A DNA stretch of 64,000 bases from Plasmopara viticola (Eukaryota; Oomycota; Peronosporomycetes; Peronosporales; Peronosporaceae). Position numbers and translations under genes: made by a program. Positions 11,083 to 21,531 of this stretch are shown here, in pieces. Under the pieces are notes generated by a model. It was given only the letters and a program-made list of their open reading frames with translations, was not told the origin of the DNA and ran no database searches. The stretch lies in the NCBI GenBank assembly GCA_001695595.3, contig MBPM02000071.1:404217-468216 (forward strand), given 5' to 3'. The first letter of the stretch is position 1; the number at the start of each line of letters is the position of its first letter.

Positions 11083-11190
11083 AAGCTGGCCTCGCGCTTC
11101 GGACAAGGGTACTGGGCTATTCTTCTTTTATATTTGGTTATTTTCCTTTCAACTGTTAGTGAAGTGCTCAATGTTGGAGAGGACGATTAG
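11083..11190 (+). CDS. Possible alternative last exon encoding a membrane-anchor tail of the PDZ protein
   Basis: A GTGAGT donor at 11009 lies just before the stop of the long frame. A CAG acceptor ends at 11082, giving a 74-bp intron of the size used elsewhere in this window. Splicing is phase 0 and joins ...LQR to KLASRFGQGYWAILLLYLVI and onwards, about 35 residues with one hydrophobic segment, ending in an acidic GEDD at TAG 11188-11190. This would turn a soluble scaffold into a tail-anchored membrane protein. The downstream frame is also open from an ATG at 11026 that overlaps the long frame's stop (TAATG). Splicing is inferred from sequence only. Confidence 0.45.
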   Translation, partial: KLASRFGQGYWAILLLYLVIFLSTVSEVLNVGEDD

Positions 11191-11422
11191 ACAAGGTCGA
11201 GCTTGCAGCAGTGGGTAACGTGGTACGATGATAAATTTAACATGCAACTGCATATCTGTTTGATCCGTGAGATGGACTCGAATATTAGATTTAGATTGGT
11301 GTAGACGCCCGAGCTGTAATACTTCTTCGAAATACTTTAGTAAAAATGTGACAAAAAAGTTAAGATATGATTATTCTGTATTAGTGTGCAACAGAATGTA
11401 GTTTTAGAGACTAATTTATTAA

Positions 11423-12428
11423 GGGAACCGCTAACCAATCCCCCCTTTTCGTTGACCAGCCCCCCCTCCTTAATGCTGTACCCCTAAGCTATTAATAATG
11501 ATGCGAACACCATTAGATTTGCATGCTTTGTAAAATGTAGAACATTCGCAATGCAATTTTTTTTGCGGGCTTTCATCTTATCATCATGGGAGCCGCTAAC
11601 CCGAATGCAGTGCCCCTTAGCTAAAATAATGAAAAGGGAGGCTGATTAGCAACTCCCTTTCTTTATTCTACCATTTGAACTATGGGTCAACTAAAATCCA
11701 TCATTAGTATTACTTTCGCGTCGTTGGAAGAGGCTTGCTTGGCGGTAATAATTCAATCGCAGAATGAGGGCTTCATATTCAAGCAACAAGGATAAATGGA
11801 CACCGATCAGACGGTGAAATTAAAGCTAAATTACCTGAATACTCGTGCGCGGAAATTCCAACTTTCAAGCCGCAGCAGCAGCGTAAATGCGTAAGTGGAA
11901 GCCGCGGAACAGGCTGTCAGTCTGCCATGCGAACTCGCAAAATGCGAAGACAAAAAAAATTAGTTCACTAGGTTGTTAACACCGACCAACTTGAACATGA
12001 AAATAAGCATTTCGTAGATGCTGCCGTGCATCCACAAGGCCGGGCCCTGAAATTCGTTGAGCGGCAACAAAATTAAACTATTGTCGTTCGGATCTAGCTC
12101 CTATGCGTATTGTCGCGTTAATGTGCGATAGTAACGTCACGATAACACCTCGTGATGTATAAATTATTCGCAACGCGGAAGGTAGGCATTTGTAACGTTA
12201 TAGAACACCGCTGGCTGATCTTCTTGATCGTCTTGTATCAGCACCATACTACACGTAGTTTGGCGTCGGACGGCGACTTACGCATTTGTTCATTGTTTCT
12301 CCGTCAGCGAAAGAAATATGCTATAAATTTAGCGCTATATCCTACAGAATGTTTAAATTTTGCTCCAGATCATTAGTATAGCTTAGGGGTACTGCACTAA
12401 GAAGGGGGGGGCTTGGTTATCGGCTCCC
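11423..12428 (+). mobile_element. Decayed, internally deleted MULE-type DNA transposon
   Basis: The ends form a terminal inverted repeat of about 60 bp. The left end starts gggaaccgctaacc (11423) and continues through cccccct...gtacccctaagctat. The right end is the inverse: atagcttaggggtac...ggttatcggctccc, ending at 12428. Between them, in shifting frames, are remnants of the same transposase found intact-length at 16461-18379. Around 11990-12060 a VNTDQLEHEN...VHPQGRAL stretch parallels VDNEELNHD...AHPQERAL. Around 12185-12335 RTPLADLLDRL and RRLTHLFIVSPSAKEICYKFS parallel RTPLAALLDSL and KLTHLLIISPTANEICQKFS. The catalytic core is missing. No clean target-site duplication was found. Confidence 0.7.
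11588..11657. repeat. Short inverted-repeat unit nested in the decayed MULE
   Basis: The terminal motif gggagccgctaac reappears at 11588, followed by gtgccccttagct, which mimics the start of the surrounding element's left end. At 11641-11657 gctgattagcaactccc forms an approximate inverse of it. It is about 70 bp long. It may be a deletion derivative inserted into a relative, or an end duplication. Confidence 0.4.
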
Positions 12429-15400
12429 ATTATCAAATTTGTTACATAAAAAACTTATTATTTATCTGATTCCCAGCCGGTTTATATACCGTTAAACTTT
12501 TCAAGATCAATGATATTACGTTACAGACCGTTTTTTTTCCTCTCAGAATTACATTGAATGAAAGAGAAATATATTGTGATCAATACTCTAAGCTCTTATT
12601 TATGAAATATTTTGGTCTCTATGATGCGGCAAAGAGCGATGCCGGTCGGCCGGGTCATATTACGATAACCAAGCCACAGCCATAGATGATTGCCCTGGCT
12701 TTCGCTATGCCTAAGTTGCACCTGTAAAGGGCCAAAATGATTAGAACATAGTTTGAACTTAAGAGCGCATTCATCTTTTACGCCGCTTATAGTGATTGGC
12801 TTAGCCATCCCTTCTGCTCCGTCTGCACGATCACATTGTTTATGAGGTAGGAATAGCCGAGCAGCTTATCCTCCTTCAATGTTGAAAAGAAGATTTTGTG
12901 TATAGGGACTTTGTGTATCAAGACACGTATGAGACAAAATGCCTGGAAGTCGAGATACCCCAAACAAGTATTCTGCACGCTAAAATTTTAATTCGAAATT
13001 TGGTATTATTAAATGCTAAAAAAATATTCAAATGCCACTGTCTATAGTTAAATTTCGCTCGCGTTTCATTAAATCATTCGAAGTCATAGCCAAGGGAGGC
13101 TTAGCGTATGCGTTGGAAATTTCTGAAAGGCTAAAAACACACCTCTTGCTCTGTGTGAACTCGCTTTCGCCTTATTGCAACTCGGGCTAGGGGCCTTGAC
13201 AACGGGTCATTTGCAGGCACAGCCATGGGATGCCATAAATTCTGGTCGAAAAAATTATGGAGACTCTTGGATCCGAGGCACCAAGAACGTGTCTGGCTAA
13301 GACAGCTGAGTCCCTTGACGATAAAGTTTGTCATCTCTTAAATTGACGTCGAATGCGATCGAAAGAGTACGCAGCTCACTAGGATATCTTTCCTCCTAGC
13401 CTCTTTTCGATAAAGGAGACGAGTGACACTATCGTTCTCCTGCAACGCCATCACCAGAGCAAGGACCAGTAACTTATGAAGCGAAGTAATATTTTTACCA
13501 TGAGAATCTAAGGCCCAGCTTTATTATGGAAATTTAAGGCCTAACTGCATGATCCGCAGCTGAAAATGGCGGCACTGAGGCTGAGGGAAGACTTCGTTTC
13601 GAGGTTCTTGGTGACTGCTTCGTAAGCAGTTATCACACATGAATATTATTGCGGACAAAACGTTGCAGCATCGAAGTTCCCTGGAAGTTGCTGACAGTTC
13701 TTCAGCCGTAAAAGTTTATCCCCACCACTTCCACATCAAATATGATGGATTTTGCGAAGTGCAAGCAGAGAATACAGTCTCTTGTGGTTTTGTACCCGAT
13801 GCAAAAACGCATTTCGTTATCTATCGACATTTAATGAGACGTGAGAAATACTAATGTGGCTTGCGGTGCTCGCATCGATTCTCTGCTCTTTTAAGCCGAA
13901 AAAAAGTACACAGAAGCTGTTCGTCAATCGAAGTCGATGAAGACGGTCATGGGCAAGTCAGCTCGCGTCTACAAAGATAGCTAAAAGCTACCAAATAGAC
14001 TTTATTACGGTGTTACTGGCCAAACAAATGCTCTAGTGAAGCTGTAAGTGCACGTCATGGGCTCTGATCTTTTCAAATTCAATTCAGGCCACACATTTCT
14101 TGAAGCCGGTCACAAATTTGCCCCGCTCGCCCCGTTTATCAACAAATTAGCTGTCATTCTTCGCGTAATACATTTTCCGCTTTCAATACAAACCCTGCAA
14201 TCTCAATGTGCTTGCCGACACGCTTTAACGAAGCACGCAATGATTGCTCCTGCTTTTATACTTTTGTGCGTGCTCGCTTCGTGCATGCTTGTAATTATAC
14301 TATATCTGAGCACATCTATTTCGCTTTAGATCGATTCAGTTTACTTGTTCCGTTTTAATGAGTTGGTCGATTTGCGAGCGGTTTCGCATCGTCATTCCGG
14401 CGTTAAAAACTTATGAAAGGGCACAATCTAGAGGATAGCTATAAGTGACTAGATCACAAAATCTTTGCAATTTAATTTTTCGGTGGCAATGATTGCAGAA
14501 AGCTAGGAAGACAAGTCAAGACTTCATCAGGTCGACAAAAAAATGTTGTCACGAAGAATCATATTGCGAATTTTATTAAGTGTGTTTGCGTTGAAAAGGT
14601 AATACGGTAGGATTAAACAAACAGCAAAGCACCCTATATCAGGTGTATTGACAGCGTCGTAGACCTCTTCCAGTTACAAGAACGTAAATAGGCAGCTTAT
14701 TTACCTTCAAAAGGTTGGTATTGCCCAGATGCGGCAGTCTAAACATGTTTTCCCCTTTATCCACTGTCACCAGTATACTCATTCGAAAAGAGGAAAAGAC
14801 ATCCTCTACGGCGTTAAATGTCATCGTTTGACATTAGACGGAATAGGGCTGCTAATCTCTCTTTGATGGTAAAAACTGAACGCTTTATATAGCGACAGTA
14901 AGATCGAGATTGAGAATTGATCCTGGCACAAATCCACTATCTATTGGATTGCACTTTGGTAATGTCAGCGTCGGAGGTTGAAAGGCATCAGTTACGAATT
15001 CAACCCCCTTTTTTCTTTCTTTTTGCTTCATCATTTGGAATGTGTACTCCTTCGTGACCAACTTTACTGTCTCAAATTTGTTTGGAATGAGATGAACTTA
15101 CGCATTATACAGCATATTAGGTGATTGATAGCAATTGAAAAGAAAAGAAAACAGTCTTAAGGCGACCAAAAACTTTTGAGGTTCAGCACTTGCCTTCCAG
15201 CACCGCTTACAGAGCTAACATTAGAACCAGATACAAACGCCTGTAATGGTCTGCGTAAAAGCAATTCTTGTTATCATACACAATGCTTGCAACGTTTGAG
15301 ATTTTAAAGCCCTATCGTCTACGTATCCTGTTATTGCTGGCTATAGGAAGGCTCAATATGGGTACTTTTTTCAAATTAGGTCCTGCTGCAGCCACGACAC

Positions 15401-16332
15401 ATCTCTCGATCGCTCTTCTTTTCGATAAAGGTACATTTTATATAGACTTTCTCGTTTGTTGAGAAAGTATTGTTTATGATTTAATTGAGTTGTCCACCGT
15501 CAATGCGCGACTATAGCGGCGTAATGCTTCCGTACGCGACTCACAGTAGCTGAGTTAAGTCAGAAATATAACAAATGTTGGCAAAGATTCAGGGCGTCCC
15601 TATTGCTGACGCTAGCTTTAAGGTATGTCAGTGGTCAGTTGTGGTCACATCCACAGATAAATGCGAAATAGCAATTCCTTTTCTATGCGTTCGTCAGCTA
15701 TTCTTTACATAAACATACGTACAGAACCTTTTGCGGGCGACGATGGTGCTTTTTTCAAACTTGCGAATCCAATTTCGCTTTTGATCGTCTAAATCCTTTT
15801 AAGTGAATACCAAATCGTGGCATCTATTTGCTTGGTATATTGTACAGCATGCTATCAGCAAATTTATAAAAGCAGTGCGCAAACTTCCATGTGAAGTCAG
15901 CCCATTTATATGAGAGGGCCTGGGCTTCACTGTGTTAGCAGCCTCATCAGAGCACCGGTTGCCGAGATCGAACGCAATCACTCAATTATTTTCATGAATT
16001 AACATCAAGCTACCGTCTATTAATTAAGAATGGAGCGCGAATTCGCATGCGCGTTGACAATCTTTTATTTAAGCAAGACCTCACTCTCGAAGCGGTTGTA
16101 CATTTGCTTTCCAGGATGCCTTCGATGAATACTTGCTTGGGCCACGCCATTGATGTATTGGCTTACAACCATACCCCGAGTCCCTCTCCTTTAAAGACAA
16201 ATGACTTAATCACGCTTCGCTTCGTAATTGCCAAGAAAAACATTTCTCTTGGCCCAAATGACCGCAAATTGGAGACAGTTTTGGATATGGCTTTTACTAA
16301 GGGATTTGTTAATTTCCACTCACCCTTTTGAT
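12429..16332. other. Gene-poor intergenic block between two MULEs
   Basis: About 3.9 kb with no recognisable gene. Only short overlapping open frames on both strands are present (up to about 94 codons, 16047-16331). The minus strand around 12600-12980 has adjoining open frames that look like one broken coding relic, but I cannot assign a family. Confidence 0.55.
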
Positions 16333-16460
16333 AATTTCCACCCACCCCCATGTTTATCGGTCAACTTCTGTGTAATGCCATTGCGCCGCACTTACACCAA
16401 ACTCTCAAGACGTGCTCACGCGCACGTATCCACAGTGCATAGCACACTTGAGAACTCCCG

Positions 16461-18379
16461 ATGAACAGCTTAGATCCACCTCCTGCACTTAAGTATCAGT
16501 CTCTGCAAGAAGCCAAGGACGCAGTTTGTGCCCATGCACTAAGAGAAGGATGCCTTGACGGTCTTGCAAACCAGACGGGTTGGTAACAAAAAAAAGGTGC
16601 GATCAAAGCTGTCATACTCAACTGTTCAAGAGTACGACGTACAAAAAGAAAGGAACAAGAGCCTGTTCAGAAGCGAATACGAACGGGTTCTAGCAGCTCT
16701 ACTAAATGTCTTTTCGGAGCCAGTATACGTCAACAGGGCGGCCTTTGGCAGTTACAAGTTGACAATGAGGAACTCAACCATGATGCCATTGCGCACCAGT
16801 CTGCACACCCGCAGGAACGCGCTTTATCAGGTGACCAACGCGTTTCGGTATTGACTTTGGGACGTGCTGGTGTGAATCCTGCACGGATTATTACCACTTT
16901 GCGTCAAGAGTCTGGCATTATGTCAACACCGCAAGACATCTACAACATCCGCGCATCTCATCGCGTCATCTTGTTAGCAGGGCGAACCCCACTCGCCGCC
17001 TTACTTGATAGCCTTGCTGGCAATACCCGTTATTTCGCAGAACGTGATGCAGAGCAGAAGCTGACACATCTGCTAATCATATCACCGACAGCCAATGAAA
17101 TTTGTCAGAAGTTCAGCGCCGGCTGTATTTGGATAGTTGATGCTACCTACAAAACGAACAGGTGCAACTTTCCGCTCTTGCACGTCGTTGGTGTAACGGC
17201 AACAAATACAACTTTCACCTTCGCCTATTGCTTTATGGAGAGTGAAACAACAGAGGACTTTATTTGGGCAATGGGTCGCCTGCATGATGTCTTCCTGCAA
17301 TACAGCATTGACACCAATGGCACCTTTGTTGCTGACAGAGAACTTGCCTTTATCAACGACCTTGGTGAAGTTTACCCGAACGCAAATTGTCTTCTTTGTC
17401 AGTGGCATATTTGCAAGAATATACTTGCAAGGCAAAGAAGAGCGTTGGCTACGCAGGAGGCCTGGGCAAAATTTTTGGAGCAATGGAATGTCCTCGTTGC
17501 CAAAGACAAAATTTCCGATTATGAAGTTCATCTTGCGGCAATGCGCACAGAATTTAGCGCCCATGCTCCTGTGTCGCGGTATGTTGAGGATACTTGGCTC
17601 GTCTGGAAGGACAGATATGTGGCCGCTTTTCTCCGAAACAAGCGTCATTACGGACATGTCACGACGTCACGTGTCGAAAGTGCTCATTCCGCTTTGAAGA
17701 AATGGTTATCTGCGTCAACAGGTAATCTACTGACAGTTGATGATGCTGTGAAGCTTGCATGCGACGGTCAACTTGCAGTGATCATGCAGGAGAATGCGAG
17801 GCAGAGGGATATTGCCAATATGCAGTTTGGCCCCTTGTTCTCCCAGGTCTTGGGGGAAATCTTGGTGGCAGGTATAAAGCTTGCCTTTGGCGCAAACAAA
17901 TGCCGATTTGACAACGGATATCGCGACACGAACCATGCGATATGTCAAGGCCTGATCAAATCAACGATGGGCTATCCTTGCTGTCATGCCCTGCTTGGAC
18001 GAACAGAGCCTCTTTCTGTGGACAATTTTGATCAACAATTGCGCTTAGTGCAGCCCCCTAGAGTCATAGAGAGGGAAAACACTTTAACTCTGGAAGAGGC
18101 TTTATCAAAAAAAAATTCACCAGTGAATACTCGATCGCTGGGGACCATCGCAAAAAGGTCCTGCTTAAGCACATTCTGGAGAGTTCTGCGAGTAATACGC
18201 AAGAGCCGGGCCGCGTGCAAACAAGGGGACGGCCCTCAGGATCTACGCAGCGTAACCCGTCACATTTTGAACATGTAGAGAATTCACTGATTCCCCAGCG
18301 ACGGCGCAGGTGTAGAATCGGTACCCAGGAAGGTCACAACTCAAGGACTTGTAATCAAGGCCGTGCACCGCCAGCCTGA
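16461..18379 (+). pseudogene. MULE transposase, interrupted by one stop and one frame break
   Basis: The ATG at 16461 opens a frame that stays in register with the long open part from 16851, broken only by TAA at 16584 (TGG TAA CAA). The DDE-type core is visible: WIVDATYKTNR (first Asp, about residue 226), FVADRELAFI (second Asp) and TTSRVESAHSALK (Glu), plus LLCQWHICKNIL, typical of the PF10551 MULE domain. An A9 run at about 18107-18115 shifts the frame. In the next frame the protein continues with a GRPSGSTQRNPSHFEHVEN-type linker and a degenerate zinc-knuckle end (GHNSRTC) to TGA at 18377-18379. The core is well preserved, so the lesions are recent or partly sequencing error. Activity as it stands is unlikely. 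Confidence 0.8.
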
Positions 18380-18494
18380 TCAGAATAGTGCCTTTCATAG
18401 AGTTGTTGCTCTGCATCACCATCCCTTGGTAGCTATATCAATAATTAGAGGTCTTTCTTTGTCATACATATATCCAAAATTTACTGCACCGATT

Positions 18495-18819
18495 TTTCGG
18501 AAAAGGTTGGGGTGACGCCCTCCTTCCAAGCGCGGGGGTTAAATGCTCGCGCGCTTCGGGCAGGTGCTCTCGGGCATCTGCAGGTCTCCAACGAGTCTCA
18601 CCCTCGATGCGACGGTCTCCAGCACCAGGGCGCCACCTGGGCTCTTACCAAGTCAGAAGTACACAAAATAATGGAAGACCCTCACGGCCTCGGTGCTGGC
18701 TGCACTGCCCGCCGAACGAGACTCGACGTATGCGGACACCACTCTATGCCGTGGGCTAGCCATAGAGCCTAGCACGTGCATAACTTGGCAGCGCGATAAC
18801 GTAATACAATACAATACAA
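18495..18819 (+). mobile_element. SINE-like retroelement, copy B, with 13-bp target-site duplication
   Basis: Same family and orientation as 6131-6453, about 98% identical by eye, ending in the same aatac/acaat tandem tail. It is flanked by a perfect 13-bp direct repeat, tactgcaccgatt, at 18482-18494 and 18820-18832. It sits inside the MULE, 3' of the transposase, so it inserted after that element. Confidence 0.77.
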
Positions 18820-19248
18820 TACTGCACCGATTAGCAGTAATTACCCTGCCGTATTACGATGGTTACCAGTATAACAGCTCGTGCAAAGGGTTTCAAGGTG
18901 AACCAAAGATTTGTAGCGCAATGACATTAAACTGATTTAATACCAACCAATAAACAAGGGGGTGAGTGGAAATGAACGGTTCCCTTTATTAATTGCTATT
19001 ATTTCTCGAGTATTTATTTTCCGCCAAACGATTATTGTGCACGCAAAGGGTTGGATTACTAGGAGACGTAGGCGCACCAGATTATCGACGCGATTAACAG
19101 TCCAAGTAGCTTAGATTACATCGTAATCAAGCTAAGACTGGGATTAATTGTACTTCCTGCAAACATCTTCGACCGACCAAAGTGTGATTCGCCGCCTATA
19201 CATGTGTGAGTACTTGAGAGAAATATGACGTTCAAAGTTGTACTATGC

Positions 19249-21189
19249 TTAGCTGGTGACACTTTTGCGATGCTTTTTCTCCTTCTCATACTCGGTGTAA
19301 TTACCACAAAAAAATTCGACGCGACCATCGCCTTCAAACGCGATTATGTGCGAGCATATGCGGTCCAGGAACCATCGGTCGTGAGAAATGACCATGGATA
19401 CGCCATTAAAGTCTGTCAAGGCGATCTCAAGTGACCGTAAAGTATCAACGTCCAGATCGTTTGTCGGTTCATCAAGCATAATCACGTTATGGCCGCCCAA
19501 CAGCATTTTTGCTAGGTGAACGCGATTACGCTCGCCACCACTGAGGCTACCGACCATTTTTTCCTGCATTCCACCGCGCAGGTTAAAACTGGCGATATAC
19601 GCGCGTGTGTTAATGCGATCACCTCCCACTTCGACATATTCGTTACCACTTGAAATTTCCTCATAGACAGAGCGTCTGGCACTCAATTCGTCACGGCTTT
19701 GACTTACAAAGCCGAGGCTAACTGTTTTACCAAGCTCAACACTACCCTCATCAGGCTCCTCAATATTAGCAATGATATTGAAAAGCGTACTTTTACCCAT
19801 TCCATTCCCGCCGACAATACCCACAATAGCATTAGGCGGAATCTCGAATGAGAGCTGATCAAAAAGCACACGGCCGTCGTCGAGCTGTTTACGCAAATTT
19901 TTAACCTGGATGACCTTGTTGCCCAGCCGCGCTCCGGATGGCACTACAATCTGTCCTTCTTCCAAGCGAGAAGACAGACGAAAACCGCTCGCTGCCATCT
20001 CTTGCAGCTTTTTAACACGGGCTTTGTTTGCTTTTGTACTACCTTGGTGGTCACGCGACCATGCAATTTCGGAGGCAATCTGTTTCGCGCGAATTGCATC
20101 ACTCTTTCGCTGCATATTGAAGCGATTGCGACGCTGTTTCAACCACTCTGTGTAGTTGCCTTCGTATGCGTACATCTCACCACGGTCAAGCTCCAATACC
20201 CAGCCGGCCACATTGTCCAAAAAGTAGCGGTCGTGCGTAATGGACAGGACAGTACCACGGTATTTGTTTAAGAACTCTTCCAGCCAATGCACCGACTCAG
20301 CGTCCAAGTGATTCGTGGGTTCATCAAGTAGCAGCATGTCGGGCTTTTCAAGCAGCAATCTGCAGAGTGCCACGCGACGTCTTTCGCCGCCAGACAGCAC
20401 TTCGACGTTCGCATCGGCAGCTGGAACTCTCAGAGCGGCCATGGCTTTGGCAACTTCATGAGTCAGATCCCAGCAACCCAAATTTTCAATCTGATCCTGC
20501 AGCTTGGCTTGTTCTTCCAGTAGCACGTCAAAATCAGCGTCGGGCTCGCCCATGGCCATGGATACTTCGTCAAACTTGGTCAACAGTGCCTGACTTTCCT
20601 TCAGACCGTCCATAATATTCTCGTACACGTTCTTGGCTGGGTCCAGTTGTGGCTCTTGCGGCAAATATCCCACTTTGAGTCCATCCTTCACCCAGCGGTC
20701 GCCGTCAAAGTCATTGTGCACGCCAGCAATAATTTTGAGCAGCGTGGATTTTCCACTGCCATTCGAACCTAGAACGCCAATCTTTGCACCACGTAAAAAG
20801 CCTAAACTAATGCGTTCAAAGAGTTTTTTGCCGCCCGGAATAGTCATGCCGACGTCCCGCAGATGACAGACAAAGTCACCTGGTACGCCGCCGCCGGCGT
20901 TCGAAGACGCAAATCCGCGTACTTTAGTGAGATAAATAGGCCAAACTTGAGCGGGCGAGAACCCACGTCGATTGCGCGACAACACAAACCGCGAAGCAGC
21001 ATGGCAAGACAGCTTGATTGGCATCTGCAGATGATGGGTGGGAGCCAAGCTACTACCAGATGCCTCATGTGCCAAAGTCATCTTTGTTGTGGCACAGGCG
21101 TTCGATTTGATGACATTGTGCTCGTATAGCGTTGGCAATTGGGTCGATTGTCGGCGCACAGCGTTGCTTGCACGCGCAAAAGACAACAT
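19249..21189 (-). CDS. ettA: EttA-type ABC-F ATPase, probably mitochondrial
   Basis: ABC-F proteins have two ABC ATPase domains and no membrane part; EttA regulates translation elongation at the ribosomal E site. Both Walker A motifs are visible (GSNGSGKST and GGNGMGKST). So are both signature and Walker B blocks (LSGGERRRVALCRLLLEKP...DEPTNHLD and LSGGERNRVHLAKMLL...DEPTNDLD), the ISHDRWFLDRI switch, and an EttA-like end (GRVEFFCGNYTEYEKEKKHR). About 110 residues precede the first ABC domain. They start MLSFARASNAVRRQS, rich in Arg/Ser/Ala and poor in acids, which fits a mitochondrial presequence. I chose the ATG at 21189; another in-frame ATG lies at 21306 but gives a less typical leader. 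The relationship is to bacterial EttA rather than eukaryotic GCN20/ABCF1. The gene is divergent from eEF1B-gamma. Confidence 0.9.
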   Translation of the reverse strand: MLSFARASNAVRRQSTQLPTLYEHNVIKSNACATTKMTLAHEASGSSLAPTHHLQMPIKLSCHAASRFVLSRNRRGFSPAQVWPIYLTKVRGFASSNAGGGVPGDFVCHLRDVGMTIPGGKKLFERISLGFLRGAKIGVLGSNGSGKSTLLKIIAGVHNDFDGDRWVKDGLKVGYLPQEPQLDPAKNVYENIMDGLKESQALLTKFDEVSMAMGEPDADFDVLLEEQAKLQDQIENLGCWDLTHEVAKAMAALRVPAADANVEVLSGGERRRVALCRLLLEKPDMLLLDEPTNHLDAESVHWLEEFLNKYRGTVLSITHDRYFLDNVAGWVLELDRGEMYAYEGNYTEWLKQRRNRFNMQRKSDAIRAKQIASEIAWSRDHQGSTKANKARVKKLQEMAASGFRLSSRLEEGQIVVPSGARLGNKVIQVKNLRKQLDDGRVLFDQLSFEIPPNAIVGIVGGNGMGKSTLFNIIANIEEPDEGSVELGKTVSLGFVSQSRDELSARRSVYEEISSGNEYVEVGGDRINTRAYIASFNLRGGMQEKMVGSLSGGERNRVHLAKMLLGGHNVIMLDEPTNDLDVDTLRSLEIALTDFNGVSMVISHDRWFLDRICSHIIAFEGDGRVEFFCGNYTEYEKEKKHRKSVTS

Positions 21190-21531
21190 GCGTAACACTC
21201 TCAAGGCTAAGAAAGAGTCAATCAATCGATTGGTTCCTTGCGTTTTTTTATCAAGACGTATTGCCTTAAAAAGGAAGGAATAGTACACGTAATTAAAGCA
21301 CGGCACAATTTAAGCAAAACTGGGTTGTAAACTTCAAATTTTCTTGACTCATTCGGTTTTAAAGCATGACATACACATATGGAGACTTTAAGGTCGAACC
21401 AAACTTTTGTGCTGCACATTTCCTGCATGCTGTGATCCAAACAAAAAATCAAGATGTGGGTGGACCACAATTTCAAATATTTACGGCAAGAAAGACCACC
21501 ATTCACTTTCTTTCACATCCAAGACTTGACC
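21190..21531. promoter_or_regulatory. Shared divergent promoter region (ABC-F / eEF1B-gamma)
   Basis: These 342 bp separate the start codons of two divergent genes, both with translation roles, so the two promoters must lie here or overlap. Pyrimidine-rich initiator-like tracts (ccattcactttctttc near 21510) sit just upstream of the eEF1B-gamma start. No TATA box is convincing. Co-regulation is inference only. Confidence 0.4.

Larger units (their letters stand above)
16333..18974 (+). mobile_element. Near-complete MULE-type DNA transposon with terminal inverted repeats
   Basis: A 28-bp left end (16333-16360, aatttccacccaccccc then atgtttatcgg) matches the inverse of 18947-18974 at 24 of 28 positions. 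Inside is a MULE-family transposase (16461-18379) and, between its end and the right TIR, an inserted SINE-like element (18495-18819). A second copy of the TIR tip (aatttccactcaccc) lies directly outside the left end at 16311-16325, so the true left border may be 22 bp further out. No target-site duplication was recognised with either border. Net size without the SINE is about 2.3 kb. Confidence 0.75.

Noticed and set aside
16333..18974. Target-site duplication for the MULE
   Set aside because: Flanks at both candidate left borders were compared with the right flank; no 8-11 bp match was found, so none is claimed.
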